From positions 434,001 to 498,000 of the forward strand of contig CM071595.1 in assembly GCA_036435485.1 (NCBI GenBank): a DNA stretch of 64,000 nucleotides, written 5' to 3'. Numbering within the stretch: the stretch's first letter is position 1; each line of letters opens with the position of its first letter. Positions 34,863 to 46,480 of the stretch are shown here, piece after piece. The DNA is from Saposhnikovia divaricata. Its lineage: Eukaryota; Streptophyta; Magnoliopsida; Apiales; Apiaceae. The notes under the pieces were generated by a model. It had not been told where the DNA came from. It was given only the letters and a program-made list of their open reading frames with translations, and ran no database searches. The position numbers and the translations under genes are program-made.

Positions 34863-36182
34863 ATGTACAGAACTATGCCGCCTAGACGTGACAGTAGAGC
34901 GAATGCAAGGGAAAATGAGAGAGACGAAAGAAGTCGAAATATCGAAGGTACTAGACTGAACGAAAATGCTCATAATGAAGAAAATCATGAAGAAGGAGAA
35001 GAGGAATCAACTGGCCAACAAAGGAATCCGGGAGGTGATCCCTTTGCCCAATTCATGGACTTATTAAGGCAGAATTTAGCAAATCCACAGAATCCTCAAC
35101 CACCACCTGTTCTCCCCAACCAGGCAGCTAGTTCCTTTCGTGCCTTTAAGTCATTAAAGCCCCCAGAATTCGAGGGAACCACTAACTCAGTAGTCGCCAG
35201 GGCATGGCTAAAAGAAATGGAGAAAGCTTTCGAAATACTGAGGATAGAGGAAGATCAGAAAACAGTTTTTGCAGCCTATCTCCTAAAGGGAGAGGCAAAT
35301 TACTGGTGGGAAGCTAGGAAGAACCTAGAGGAAGCGGGAGTGATAACCTGGGGGCGTTTCACTAGGGTGTTCCTAGAAAAGTATTCTCCTAGGTATCTAG
35401 AAAACCAAATGGAATTAAAGTTTCTGGAGTTAAAACAGGATAACCTAACAGTGGCAGAGTATGAAAATAAATTCTCAGAACTGTCGAGGTTTGTTCCCGA
35501 GTTTGTGCGTACTGAAGAACAACGTGCAAAAAGGTTTCAACAAGGGTTAAAACCCTGGTTACGAACGAGAGTGGCCCAATTTGAGTTAACTGATTATGCT
35601 GCAGTGGTTCAAAAGGCATCAATTATAGAGGCCGAGAGTGAGCAGGCTCAAATAGGTCGAGAGAATAAGAAAAGAAGATTTGAGGGCCCAAAAGGAGGTT
35701 CAAGTGAGGGAAGCTACTTTAACAAAGGAGGTAAAGGACAAAAATCTCAATTTGTGGGAAAGTCGGGGGGTAACAAGACTACTAGTGAGACGGTGAGTCA
35801 GGGTGGAAAGTCTTCGGGAACATTTCAGTCCAATCAATCACGACCACCATTACCAGATTGTGAGACGTGTGGTAAAAAGCATATAGGAGTCTGTAGAGTG
35901 CTGGGAGTAACTTGTTTTAAGTGTGGACAAAAAGGACACTACTTTAACCAGTGCCCATCAACTGATGCAAACCCTAAAAGAGATGTTAAGTGTTACCAGT
36001 GTGGGAAAATAGGACACTTTGCTAGAGATTGCCGTTCAGGTGGGTCATACGCGTCAGGACAGAGTGGGGCTGCTTCAAATAGGCCTACTGCTAGAGTGTA
36101 CAACATGACCTTAGGGGAAGCGTTGACAAAACCAAATGCGGATACAGGTACTTGCTTTTTTTTATTTAAATTTGGTGTGTAA
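34863..36182 (+). CDS. gag: Gag polyprotein of a Ty3/gypsy (Tekay/Del-like) element, intact
   Basis: This 439-residue protein forms the virus-like particle of the retrotransposon and packages its RNA. The N-terminus is charged (1-60), with a short proline run (79-85). The retrotransposon gag domain spans about 100-255 and carries family hallmarks: PPEFEG (100-105), WLKEMEKAF (115-123), GEANYWWEARK (143-153), VAEYENKFSELSRF (197-210) and the KRFQQGLKPWLR segment (223-234). Three zinc knuckles follow: C333-C336-H340-C344 (atypical spacing), C351-C354-H359-C364 and C377-C380-H385-C390 (both CX2CX4HX4C). The likely start is the internal ATG at 34875 (MPPRRDS), just after a possible splice acceptor. 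The frame ends soon after DTGT (427-430), where related elements run on into protease. Here an unrelated nine-residue tail and a stop follow. No protease, RT or integrase is present, so mobilisation would depend on another element. Confidence 0.93.
   Translation: MYRTMPPRRDSRANARENERDERSRNIEGTRLNENAHNEENHEEGEEESTGQQRNPGGDPFAQFMDLLRQNLANPQNPQPPPVLPNQAASSFRAFKSLKPPEFEGTTNSVVARAWLKEMEKAFEILRIEEDQKTVFAAYLLKGEANYWWEARKNLEEAGVITWGRFTRVFLEKYSPRYLENQMELKFLELKQDNLTVAEYENKFSELSRFVPEFVRTEEQRAKRFQQGLKPWLRTRVAQFELTDYAAVVQKASIIEAESEQAQIGRENKKRRFEGPKGGSSEGSYFNKGGKGQKSQFVGKSGGNKTTSETVSQGGKSSGTFQSNQSRPPLPDCETCGKKHIGVCRVLGVTCFKCGQKGHYFNQCPSTDANPKRDVKCYQCGKIGHFARDCRSGGSYASGQSGAASNRPTARVYNMTLGEALTKPNADTGTCFFLFKFGV
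36148..36153 (+). promoter_or_regulatory. Candidate splice donor at the point where gag homology ends
   Basis: gatacag/gtacttgc gives a CAG/GT donor exactly where the conserved gag C-terminus stops resembling family members. It may start an intron or mark the deletion junction. The same bases exist in copies 1 and 3. Splicing is not demonstrated. Confidence 0.3.
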
Positions 36183-36488
36183 GTCTTTGGTTAAGGATCG
36201 ACTTAATCAATTAATGGAATAAATAAGTTAATAAAATAGATAAGGAAAATCAGTATCTGTTAAGGGCTAGGAAACGTTATGAAAAGAAAAGTAGGAGTGT
36301 TTTGGGAAAACACAAGCTCGTTGAGACGAACAGGAAATATATATTATAGGTAGTATTTTCTTACAATTGTTTTAAAGAATATTATTAGAGCTTATTTTCT
36401 GGAAAATTTTACAGAGAGGAGCTATAGGAATATTGAGGAATTAATATTTATGTCATGATAGAGATCAGAAGATGGTCAAACCATAAGT
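36183..36488 (+). other. Non-coding remnant between gag and the pol relic
   Basis: AT-rich with no recognisable protease or RT sequence. It occupies the place where several kilobases of pol would lie in an autonomous element. Confidence 0.6.
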
Positions 36489-36635
36489 GAGATACACTAC
36501 CATTCAGAAAAGGTCAATGTAGTGGCGGATATCTTCGTCAAAAGAGGAAGGAGAGACGAGATAACCTGGAATGACTGGAAACAGGAGGAGATTTGTGAGG
36601 AAAAGACAGTAAAAAGACTGCTATTGATAAACTAA
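36489..36635 (+). pseudogene. pol relic, copy 2: RNase H/integrase linker motif
   Basis: It encodes YHSEKVNVVADIFVKR, close to the YHPGKANVVADALSRK-type linker of Ty3/gypsy pol. The frame then stays open to a stop at 36633-36635 (about 48 codons in all). The canonical Ser-Arg of the linker is altered (Val-Lys) and no catalytic segment remains, so this is a fossil rather than a gene. Confidence 0.72.
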
Positions 36636-36805
36636 ATGGCATGTTGATGAATGACAAGGAAGTTATGTTAGTATATTTCTGCGCAAACAAGATAGATATA
36701 TTATAGAAGGAAAAAGGATAAAGGAAGTAGTGTGGAAGTTAGAAGATGTGAATGAGAAAGATACTTATGGACATTTCCAACATGATTCCGGGACGGAATC
36801 CTTTT
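36636..36805 (+). other. Non-coding 3' internal remnant
   Basis: Between the pol relic and the polypurine tract there is no supportable ORF. It is likely a degenerate 3' pol remnant. Confidence 0.5.
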
Positions 36806-36818
36806 AAGGGGGGAAGGA
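36806..36818 (+). promoter_or_regulatory. Polypurine tract, copy 2
   Basis: The sequence aaggggggaagga abuts the TG of LTR 2, the functional position for plus-strand priming in the complete element. Confidence 0.88.
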
Positions 36819-39470
36819 TGTAATAACCCTAACTTCAGTAATGCTACAGTGGTCACATGAATAGTAAATTTCGAGGATTTAGAGAAATGGTATATAGGTA
36901 CCCTATAGTGGAAACATAAAATGAATAAACAGAAACCATATTAGTGTTGTACAATGGAAATAAGTGACTCGAAATGACGTTAGATTTCAGAAATTCCTGA
37001 AGCATGGATTTTGAGGATTTTGATTTCGAATAAGCTTCTATCGGATATTAAGGAGCATGGAAACATTATAAGAATTATATATTGAGGAATTAGTGAATTT
37101 AGATTTAACCAAGGGATTATTAAGTTAAGAGAATACCAATGGAATTTAGATTGTTAAATGATTTTAAAACCACTGAGATAATGAGGTACATTCGAAACGA
37201 ACCACAATTAGACGCATATGGAGACCAAGCAACCAAGATTAGTAATATAACAAGGATACATACCACATTATTTACCAATGTGATTGGCATTTTACTTAGA
37301 AAATTAAGAAATTGGGAGATTAGCTCATCCTAATGACATCACCATCCACTAACTTGTTTTAAGGGGGTAAATTAGTAACTTTGCAAGGTTTTAATCACTA
37401 AATATCTACCAAGCTTCCAAAGTACTCTAGTATTAGCAAGATTAGATGAGATAAGACCAAAACAAAACACAAAAACCTCTCCCCCTTCTTGTTTCTTCCA
37501 TTCGGCCAAAGTAAGAAAAAAAAAAGAAAAATCAAAACCAAAATCCTAGCTAGCATCAAGATTAGATCAAGGGAAAAATCATGGAGCTTCTTGGAGGATA
37601 GATTAAGACTAGCACAAAGTTTCAAGGCCAACCATCATCATCTTCATAGGTAATAAATTCATGAAAGTTGCTTGATGAATAGTGATGAATAGTGGTTTCA
37701 AGAAACTAACTTGGTTTTTATGATTCCTTTAGTTGATTCAAGTTAATCTAAGGTTGTTTAAGGAGTGCCCAAGGTTTATCAAGGATTTTTAAGAGTTGTC
37801 AAAGCTTCAAGAAGGTATAATCATGCTTGCCCTTTTGTGTTTATGATGGATAATGTTATGTTTAGTGATTAAGTGGTATAAAGGTTATGTTTATGATGTT
37901 ATAAGTGTTTGTAAGTGATTGAAGTTGATTTTGGAAGGAGTTTGGGATTGTAACCATGGCTGGTAATGAAGACCACATGGTGTAGGTGATGATTATTGTG
38001 TTTGATGATTGATTTTGGAGGAGTTTGATTTTGGAAAGTATGAAATTACAGCAGTTATAATGTCCGATTTTCGTTAGAACGAAATCTGCCCTGTTTTGTG
38101 ACCCCTGCATTCGTATGGTACCTCACTGCCTAGGTTACCAATTGACCATGAAATGATAGAGCTTAGTTCATAGATCATTTTGATATAAGGTGCGTTAAAA
38201 TCTGATGAACGGTTTAGGAGAAAAGTCAGTTTTAGTGAAAGCGGTTCAGAAATCGAGAAACCGTAAATGTATCAAACTTGAGGTTGCAATTACCATACTT
38301 TAACATTGTTAAAAGTCACGAAATTTTGGGATAGTGTAGTAGGGTGGTCAGAGGACCCTTGACAGTTGACCTTACATTAAAATTCGAAATCCATATTTTC
38401 TAAGAATTTTTACAGTTAAGTGTGGTCGTTAAGGAAAATGGTGAAAACCCCTGAAACTTCGATTTAGGTTATAAATGGTTAAGTCTTTGAGCCTTTGGGA
38501 TAATAATAATACGTTAAACATATATTAAAGTTTCAAAAGGTAATGTTATGCAAGGGTGTAGTGAGTAAGAGATGTGGTTCTAACGACGGTCCTTTTGTGT
38601 TTATAGAAACTCCGGAAGAGGGACGAGCCATACCGTCAGGATATCGAAACCGAGGCAAGATTTCTTCTATCCCTATTTGTAAAACTACTTATCCTCACAA
38701 AGAAACTTGATTTTGTGAAATATATATGTGATGCTATTATTACTATATTGTGAAGAAATTGTCTTCCTTGAGTATTAATATTGAAAAGAAAGATATACGA
38801 AGATGTATATGAATATGGATATGAGTATAAGATGCATATGAATATGAATGAGAGTATGAGATGGATATGTATAGAGATGATTATGCATGGATTGAACATG
38901 CCTTATGATTAAGAGAATAAGAGAGAATGGTATCAGTTGTTATCGAGGGTTATATGGTTATAATATTATCTTAAAAATGTTCTTATTGAGTATCAGTGGT
39001 TTAATAAACATTATTTGATTAACATGCATTACTCTTAAAATAGATGGAATATTTTACGAATATAAAAGTATATTTGATTTCTGAATTTGAAAGAGAGGTC
39101 TGAATCATAATCAAAGCCTTATGATATATATATATTTTATAGAAGTAATGTGCGAGAATGGAAATGATATGAGAGAATGATATTTTAAAAAGAGATTAAT
39201 GAAGTGATAAAGAGGGGGATTGCAACAGACTTGCGTAAGTGGCTGTGTCAGGGCTGTGTGCGACACAGTCCAGCATTTATTATCTTTATTACGGCACGAA
39301 GATGCCAAGGGAGGATGTTAGCAGGTGGCCTTCCTCCAGGGATGATTTTCATTCCTTCTACCGGTAGTAAAAAGAGAGCAGATACGATTAGGCGACTGAT
39401 CATCGTCCTAACGTATCAGGCGACAGCAGATATCCCCAATGTTTTTGAAAAGAAAGTGTAGACAATGGTT

Positions 39471-39808
39471 TTCAGATTTCTATACTGAAAACAGAATAAT
39501 GATATGAGATGATGGAATGATAGTTACAGATGAAGAAAAACTGATATTATGTTATTTCAGATTTCTATACTGAAAACAGAATAATGATATGAGATGATGG
39601 AATGATAGTTACAGATGAAGAAAAACTGATATTATGTTATTTCAGATTTCTATACTGAAAACAATAATGATATGAGATGATGGAATGATAGTTACAGATG
39701 AAGAAAAACTGATATTATGTTATTTCAGATTTCTATACTGAAACAGAATATTGATATGAGATGATGATATTATGGATACAGATGAAGAAAAACTGATATT
39801 ATATTAAT
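39471..39808 (+). repeat. 85-bp minisatellite inside LTR 2
   Basis: Same four-unit structure as in LTR 1, at an offset of 7,175 bp. The unit number is unchanged, so the repeat predates the copies. Confidence 0.88.
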
Positions 39809-40150
39809 ATAAATTACTTTCTTATAGTAGTGAGTGGATGATGTATTATTAAATAAGAGCTTTACTCTCCCTTAAGGATTTTAATTGTTTCCTGCTATTA
39901 CATATGCATAGACATATATGTATACTTGTTCACATTTTAAATTTTAGTTACAGTATGATCTTGCTGAGCTATTATAGCTCACTCTTGCTACTTATGTATA
40001 TAGCAGCTAGGTCCCATGCCGATACTACGTACCACACCCCGCAAGAGGGTAAGGGAAAGGGACCTTTTGAGCGAGTGCTGGCGACCATCCCCGAGGTAGT
40101 GACAAGCGGAGGGGCTTAGTATACTTATGTAAATTAAGTGTGTAAGTGGT

Positions 40151-40156
40151 AATAAA
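40151..40156 (+). promoter_or_regulatory. Candidate polyadenylation signal AATAAA in LTR 2
   Basis: Motif at the position equivalent to the one in LTR 1. In the 3' LTR this would be the copy used for transcript ending, if it is functional. Confidence 0.4.
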
Positions 40157-40428
40157 CTTTAGTTGTTGAAGTGCTTCCTGTAGAAGCTTTGTTCAACAAT
40201 GTACTTAGTAAATTCTGGGCTTGTAATAACTGTTAACTTTAAAACTTCTAAATATTGTGGTTGTTGTTCTATGAGCATATGACTGGTGTGTGTGTGTATT
40301 AGTGTGGGGTCAACTGCCTATTTATTTATTTATTTATTTTAAAAAAAAAAACTACAGAGATATTGATATTGATTGGAAATTGGACCTTGACGGCCCGGAT
40401 CTTTGACCCCGGATCCCGGGGCGTCACA

Positions 40429-42118
40429 GTTCGTACCTGAATCGAGGTTGAAATGATCAAAACTCGGCTTTCTGATAATCCTCAAAGGGGTTAGTACACG
40501 GAATATTGTTAAAATTTGAGTCGGACCATTTTGTGGATATTTTTACATATTTTGTTCCTATTGGTTATTGGAATTCAATGAAATTTTATTTGACGTAATT
40601 CGGACATAAATCGGAGTTGATATGATCGAAACTTGATTTTCGGATATTCCCAAAGGGGTTAGTACACGGGATATTGTTAAAAATTGAGTCGGACAATTTT
40701 GTGGATATTTTTACATATTTTGTTCCTATGGGTTATTAGAATTCAATGAAATTTTATTTGACACAGTTCGGACCGGAATCGGAGCTGATATGATCGAAAC
40801 TCGGTTTTCGGATAATCCTCAAAGGGGTTAGTACACGGGATATTGTTAAAAATTGAGTCGGACCATTTTTTGGATATTTTTACATATTTTGTTCCTATGG
40901 GTTATTAGAATTCAATTAAATTTTATTTGGCACAGTTCGGACCTGAATCTAGGTTGAAATGATCAAAACTCGGTTTTCGGATAATCCTCAAAGGGGTTAG
41001 TACACAGAATATTGTTAAAATTTGAGTCGGATAATTTTGTGGATATTTTTACATATTTTGTTCCTATTGGTTATTAGAATTCAATGAAATTTTATTTGGC
41101 ACAGTTCGGACCTGAATCGGGGCTTAAATGATCGAAACACGGTTTTCGTATAATCCTCAAAGAGGTTAGTACACGGGATATTGTTAAAAATCGAGTCGAG
41201 CCATTTTGTGGATATTTTTTTCTTATTTTGTTCCTATGGTTTATTAGAATTCAATGAAATTTTATTTGGCACAGTTCGTACCTGAATCGAGGTTGAAATG
41301 ATCAAAACTCGGCTTTCTGATAATCCTCAAAGGGGTTAGTACACGGAATATTGTTAAAATTTGAGTCGGACCATTTTGTGGATATTTTTACATATTTTGT
41401 TCCTATTGGTTATTGGAATTCAATGAAATTTTATTTGACGTAATTCGGACATAAATCGGAGTTGATATGATCGAAACTTGATTTTCGGATATTCCCAAAG
41501 GGGTTAGTACACGGGATATTGTTAAAAATTGAGTCGGACAATTTTGTGGATATTTTTACATATTTTGTTCCTATGGGTTATTAGAATTCAATGAAATTTT
41601 ATTTGACACAGTTCGGACCGGAATCGGAGCTGATATGATCGAAACTCGGTTTTCGGATAATCCTCAAAGGGGTTAGTACACGGGATATTGTTAAAAATTG
41701 AGTCGGACCATTTTTTGGATATTTTTACATATTTTGTTCCTATGGGTTATTAGAATTCAATTAAATTTTATTTGGCAAAGTTCGGACCTGAATCTAGGTT
41801 GAAATGATCAAAACTCGGTTTTCGGATAATCCTCAAAGGGGTCAGTACACAGAATATTGTTAAAATTTGAGTCGGACCATTTTGTGGATATTTTTACATA
41901 TTTTGTTCCTATTGGTTATTAGAATTCAATGAAATTTGATTTGGCACAGTTCGGACCTGAATCGGGGCTTAAATTCTCGAAACACGGTTTTCTTATAATC
42001 CTCAAAGAGGTTAGTACACGGGATATTGTTAAAAATCGAGTCGAGCCATTTTGTGGATATTTTTTCTTATTTTGTTCCTATGGTTTATTAGAATTCAATG
42101 AAATTTTATTCGGCAAAG
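40429..42118 (+). repeat. 845-bp higher-order repeat (five monomers, two copies)
   Basis: The variant ttcgtacctg with ggctttctgataat starts at 40430 and 41275, 845 bp apart (5 x 169). The following monomers (gacgtaattcgg, ggacaattttg, gacacagttcggaccgg, ctgaatctagg, ggggcttaaat) repeat in order, with drift in the last ones. The same pair recurs at 55658 and 56503. Confidence 0.8.
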
Positions 42119-45100
42119 TTCGGACCTGAATCGAGGCTGAAATGATCAAAACTCGGTTTTCGGATAATCCTCAATGGGGTTAGTACACGGAATATTGTCA
42201 AAAATTGAGTCGGACCATTTTGTGGATATTTTTACATATTTTGTTCCTATGGGTTATTAGAATTCAATTAAATTTTATTTGGCACAGTTCGGACCTGAAT
42301 CTAGGTTGAAATGATCAAAACTCGGTTTTCGGATAATCCTCAAAGGGGTTAGTACACAGAATATTGTTAAAATTTGAGTCGGACCATTTTGTGGATATTT
42401 TTACATATTTTGTTCCTATTGGTTATTAGAATTCAATGAAATTTTATTTGGCACAGTTCGGACCTGAATCGGGGCTTAAATGATTGAAACACGGTTTTCG
42501 TATAATGCTCAAAGAGGTTAGTACACGGGATATTGTTAAAAATCGAGTCGAGCCATTTTGTGGATATTTTTTCTTATTTTGTTCCTATGGTTTATTAGAA
42601 TTCAATGAAATTTTATTCGGCAAAGTTCGGACCTGAATCGAGGCTGAAATGATCAAAACTCGGTTTTCGGATAATCCTCAATGGGGTTAGTACACGGAAT
42701 ATTGTCAAAAATTGAGTCGGACGATTTTGTGGATATTTTTACATATTTTGTTCCTATGGGTTATTAGAATTCAATGAAATTTTAATTGGCACAGTTCGGA
42801 CCTGAATCGAGGCTGAAATGATCAAAACTCTGTTTTCGGATAATCCTCAAAGGGGTTAGTACCCGGAATATTATTAAAAATTGAGTGGGACCATTTTGTG
42901 GATATTTTTCATATTTTGTTCCTATGGGTTATTAGAATTCAATGAAATTTTTTGGCACAGTTCGGACCTGAATCGAGACTGAAATGATCAAAACTAGGTT
43001 TTCGGATAATCCTCAAAGAGGTTAGTACACGGGATATTGTTAAAAATCGAGTCGAGCCATTTTGTGGATATTTTTTTCTTATTTTGTTCCTATGGTTTAT
43101 TAGAATTCAATGAAATTTTATTTGGCACAGTTCGTACCTGAATCGAGGTTGAAATGATCAAAACTCGGCTTTCTGATAATCCTCAAAGGGGTTAGTACAC
43201 GGAATATTGTTAAAATTTGAGTCGGACCATTTTGTGGATATTTTTACATATTTTGTTCCTATTGGTTATTGGAATTCAATGAAATTTTATTTGACGTAAT
43301 TCGGACATAAATCGGAGTTGATATGATCGAAACTTGATTTTCGGATAATCCTCAAAGGGGTTAGTACACGGGATATTGTTAAAAATTGAGTCGAACCATT
43401 TTTTGGATATTTTTACATATTTTGTTCCTATGGGTTATTAGTATTCAATTAAATTTTATTTGGCAAAGTTCGGACCTGAATCTAGGTTGAAATGATCAAA
43501 ACTCGGTTTTCGGATAATCCTCAAAGGGGTCAGTACACAGAATATTGTTAAAATTTGAGTCGGACCATTTTGTGGATATTTTTACATATTTTGTTCCTAT
43601 TGGTTATTAGAATTCAATGAAATTTGATTTGGCACAGTTCGGACCTGAATCGGGGCTTAAATGATCGAAACTCGGCTTTCTTATAATCCTCAAAGGGGTT
43701 AGTACACGGGATATTGTTAAAAATCGAGTCGAGCCATTTTGTGGATATTTTTTCTTATTTTGTTCCTATGGTTTATTAGAATTCAATGAAATTTTATTCG
43801 GCAAAGTTCGGACCTGAATCGAGGCTGAAATGATCAAAACTCGGTTTTCGGATAATCCTCAATGGGGTTAGTACACGGAATATTGTCAAAAATTGAGTCG
43901 GACCATTTTGTGGATATTTTTACATATTTTGTTCCTATGGGTTATTAGAATTCAATTAAATTTTATTTGGCAAAGTTCGGACCTGAATCTAGGTTGAAAT
44001 GATCAAAACTCGGTTTTCGGATAATCCTCAATGGGGTTAGTACACGGAATATTGTCAAAAATTGAGTCGGACCATTTTGTGGATATTTTTACATATTTTG
44101 TTCCTATGGGTTATTAGAATTCAATTAAATTTTATTTGGCAAAGTTCGGACCTGAATCTAGGTTGAAATGATCAAAACTCGGTTTTCGGATAATCCCCAA
44201 AGGGGTCAGTACACAGAATATTGTTAAAATTTGAGTCGGACCATTTTGTGGATATTTTTACATATTTTGTTCCTATTGGTTATTAGAATTCAATGAAATT
44301 TGATTTGGCACAGTTCGGACCTGAATCGGGGCTTAAATTCTCGAAACACGGTTTTCTTATAATCCTCAAAGAGGTTAGTACACGGGATATTGTTAAAAAT
44401 CGAGTCGAGCCATTTTGTGGATATTTTTTCTTATTATGTTCCTAGGGTTTATTAGAATTCAATGAAATTTTATTCGGCAAAGTTCGGACCTGAATCGAGG
44501 CTGAAATGATCAAAACTCGGTTTTCGGATAATCCTCAATGGGGTTAGTACACGGAATATTGTCAAAAATTGAGTCGGACCATTTTGTGGATATTTTTACA
44601 TATTTTGTTCCTATGGGTTATTAGAATTCAATTAAATTTTATTTGGCACAGTTCGGACCTGAATCTAGGTTGAAATGATCAAAACTCGGTTTTCGGATAA
44701 TCCTCAAAGGGGTTAGTACACAGAATATTGTTAAAATTTGAGTCGGACCATTTTGTGGATATTTTTACATATTTTGTTCCTATTGGTTATTAGAATTCAA
44801 TGAAATTTTATTTGGCACAGTTCGGACCTGAATCGGGGCTTAAATGATTGAAACACGGTTTTCGTATAATGCTCAAAGAGGTTAGTACACGGGATATTGT
44901 TAAAAATCGAGTCGAGCCATTTTGTGGATATTTTTTCTTATTTTGTTCCTATGGTTTATTAGAATTCAATGAAATTTTATTCGGCAAAGTTCGGACCTGA
45001 ATCGAGGCTGAAATGATCAAAACTCGGTTTTCGGATAATCCTCAATGGGGTTAGTACACGGAATATTGTCAAAAATTGAGTCGGACGATTTTGTGGATAT

Positions 45101-46480
45101 TTTTACATATTTTGTTCCTATGGGTTATTAGAATTCAATGAAATTTTAATTGGCACAGTTCGGACCTGAATCGAGGCTGAAATGATCAAAACTCTGTTTT
45201 CGGATAATCCTCAAAGGGGTTAGTACCCGGAATATTATTAAAAATTGAGTGGGACCATTTTGTGGATATTTTTCATATTTTGTTCCTATGGGTTATTAGA
45301 ATTCAATGAAATTTTTTGGCACAGTTCGGACCTGAATCGAGACTGAAATGATCAAAACTAGGTTTTCGGATAATCCTCAAAGAGGTTAGTACACGGGATA
45401 TTGTTAAAAATCGAGTCGAGCCATTTTGTGGATATTTTTTTCTTATTTTGTTCCTATGGTTTATTAGAATTCAATGAAATTTTATTTGGCACAGTTCGTA
45501 CCTGAATCGAGGTTGAAATGATCAAAACTCGGCTTTCTGATAATCCTCAAAGGGGTTAGTACACGGAATATTGTTAAAATTTGAGTCGGACCATTTTGTG
45601 GATATTTTTACATATTTTGTTCCTATTGGTTATTGGAATTCAATGAAATTTTATTTGACGTAATTCGGACATAAATCGGAGTTGATATGATCGAAACTTG
45701 ATTTTCGGATAATCCTCAAAGGGGTTAGTACACGGGATATTGTTAAAAATTGAGTCGAACCATTTTTTGGATATTTTTACATATTTTGTTCCTATGGGTT
45801 ATTAGAATTCAATTAAATTTTATTTGGCAAAGTTCGGACCTGAATCTAGGTTGAAATGATCAAAACTCGGTTTTCGGATAATCCTCAAAGGGGTCAGTAC
45901 ACAGAATATTGTTAAAATTTGAGTCGGACCATTTTGTGGATATTTTTACATATTTTGTTCCTATTGGTTATTAGAATTCAATGAAATTTGATTTGGCACA
46001 GTTCGGACCTGAATCGGGGCTTAAATGATCGAAACACGGTTTTCTTATAATCCTCAAAGAGGTTAGTACACGGGATATTGTTAAAAATCGAGTCGAGCCA
46101 TTTTGTGGATATTTTTTCTTATTTTGTTCCTATGGTTTATTAGAATTCAATGAAATTTTATTCGGCAAAGTTCGGACCTGAATCGAGGCTGAAATGATCA
46201 AAACTCGGTTTTCGGATAATCCTCAATGGGGTTAGTACACGGAATATTGTCAAAAATTGAGTCGGACCATTTTGTGGATATTTTTACATATTTTGTTCCT
46301 ATGGGTTATTAGAATTCAATTAAATTTTATTTGGCACAGTTCGGACCTGAATCTAGGTTGAAATGATCAAAACTCGGTTTTCGGATAATCCTCAAAGGGG
46401 TTAGTACACAGAATATTGTTAAAATTTGAGTCGGACCATTTTGTGGATATTTTTACATATTTTGTTCCTATTGGTTATTA
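41750..46480 (+). repeat. 2,364-bp higher-order repeat (14 monomers, two copies)
   Basis: The variant aaatttgatttggcac with ggggcttaaattctcg occurs at 41929 and 44293, and ttcgtacctg recurs at 43132 and 45496. Both spacings are 2,364 bp, i.e. 14 monomers less 2 bp. The same pair is seen at 57157 and 59521 in array 3. Confidence 0.85.

Larger units (their letters stand above)
36819..40428 (+). mobile_element. Long terminal repeat 2 (3,610 bp)
   Basis: This is the 3' LTR of the complete copy (29642-40428, 10.8 kb). It begins TGTAATAACCC and ends GCGTCACA, directly against satellite sequence gttcgtacctg. It is 13 bp shorter than LTR 1: a 10-base shorter poly(A), 2 bp of an AT run and one C. It carries the same minisatellite and hairpin. 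Near-identity to LTR 1 suggests recent insertion, or homogenisation by recombination between LTRs. Confidence 0.93.

Noticed and set aside
39904..40119. 71-codon ORF in LTR 2 only
   Set aside because: It exists only because LTR 2 lost one C near 40060, and is absent from the other LTRs.
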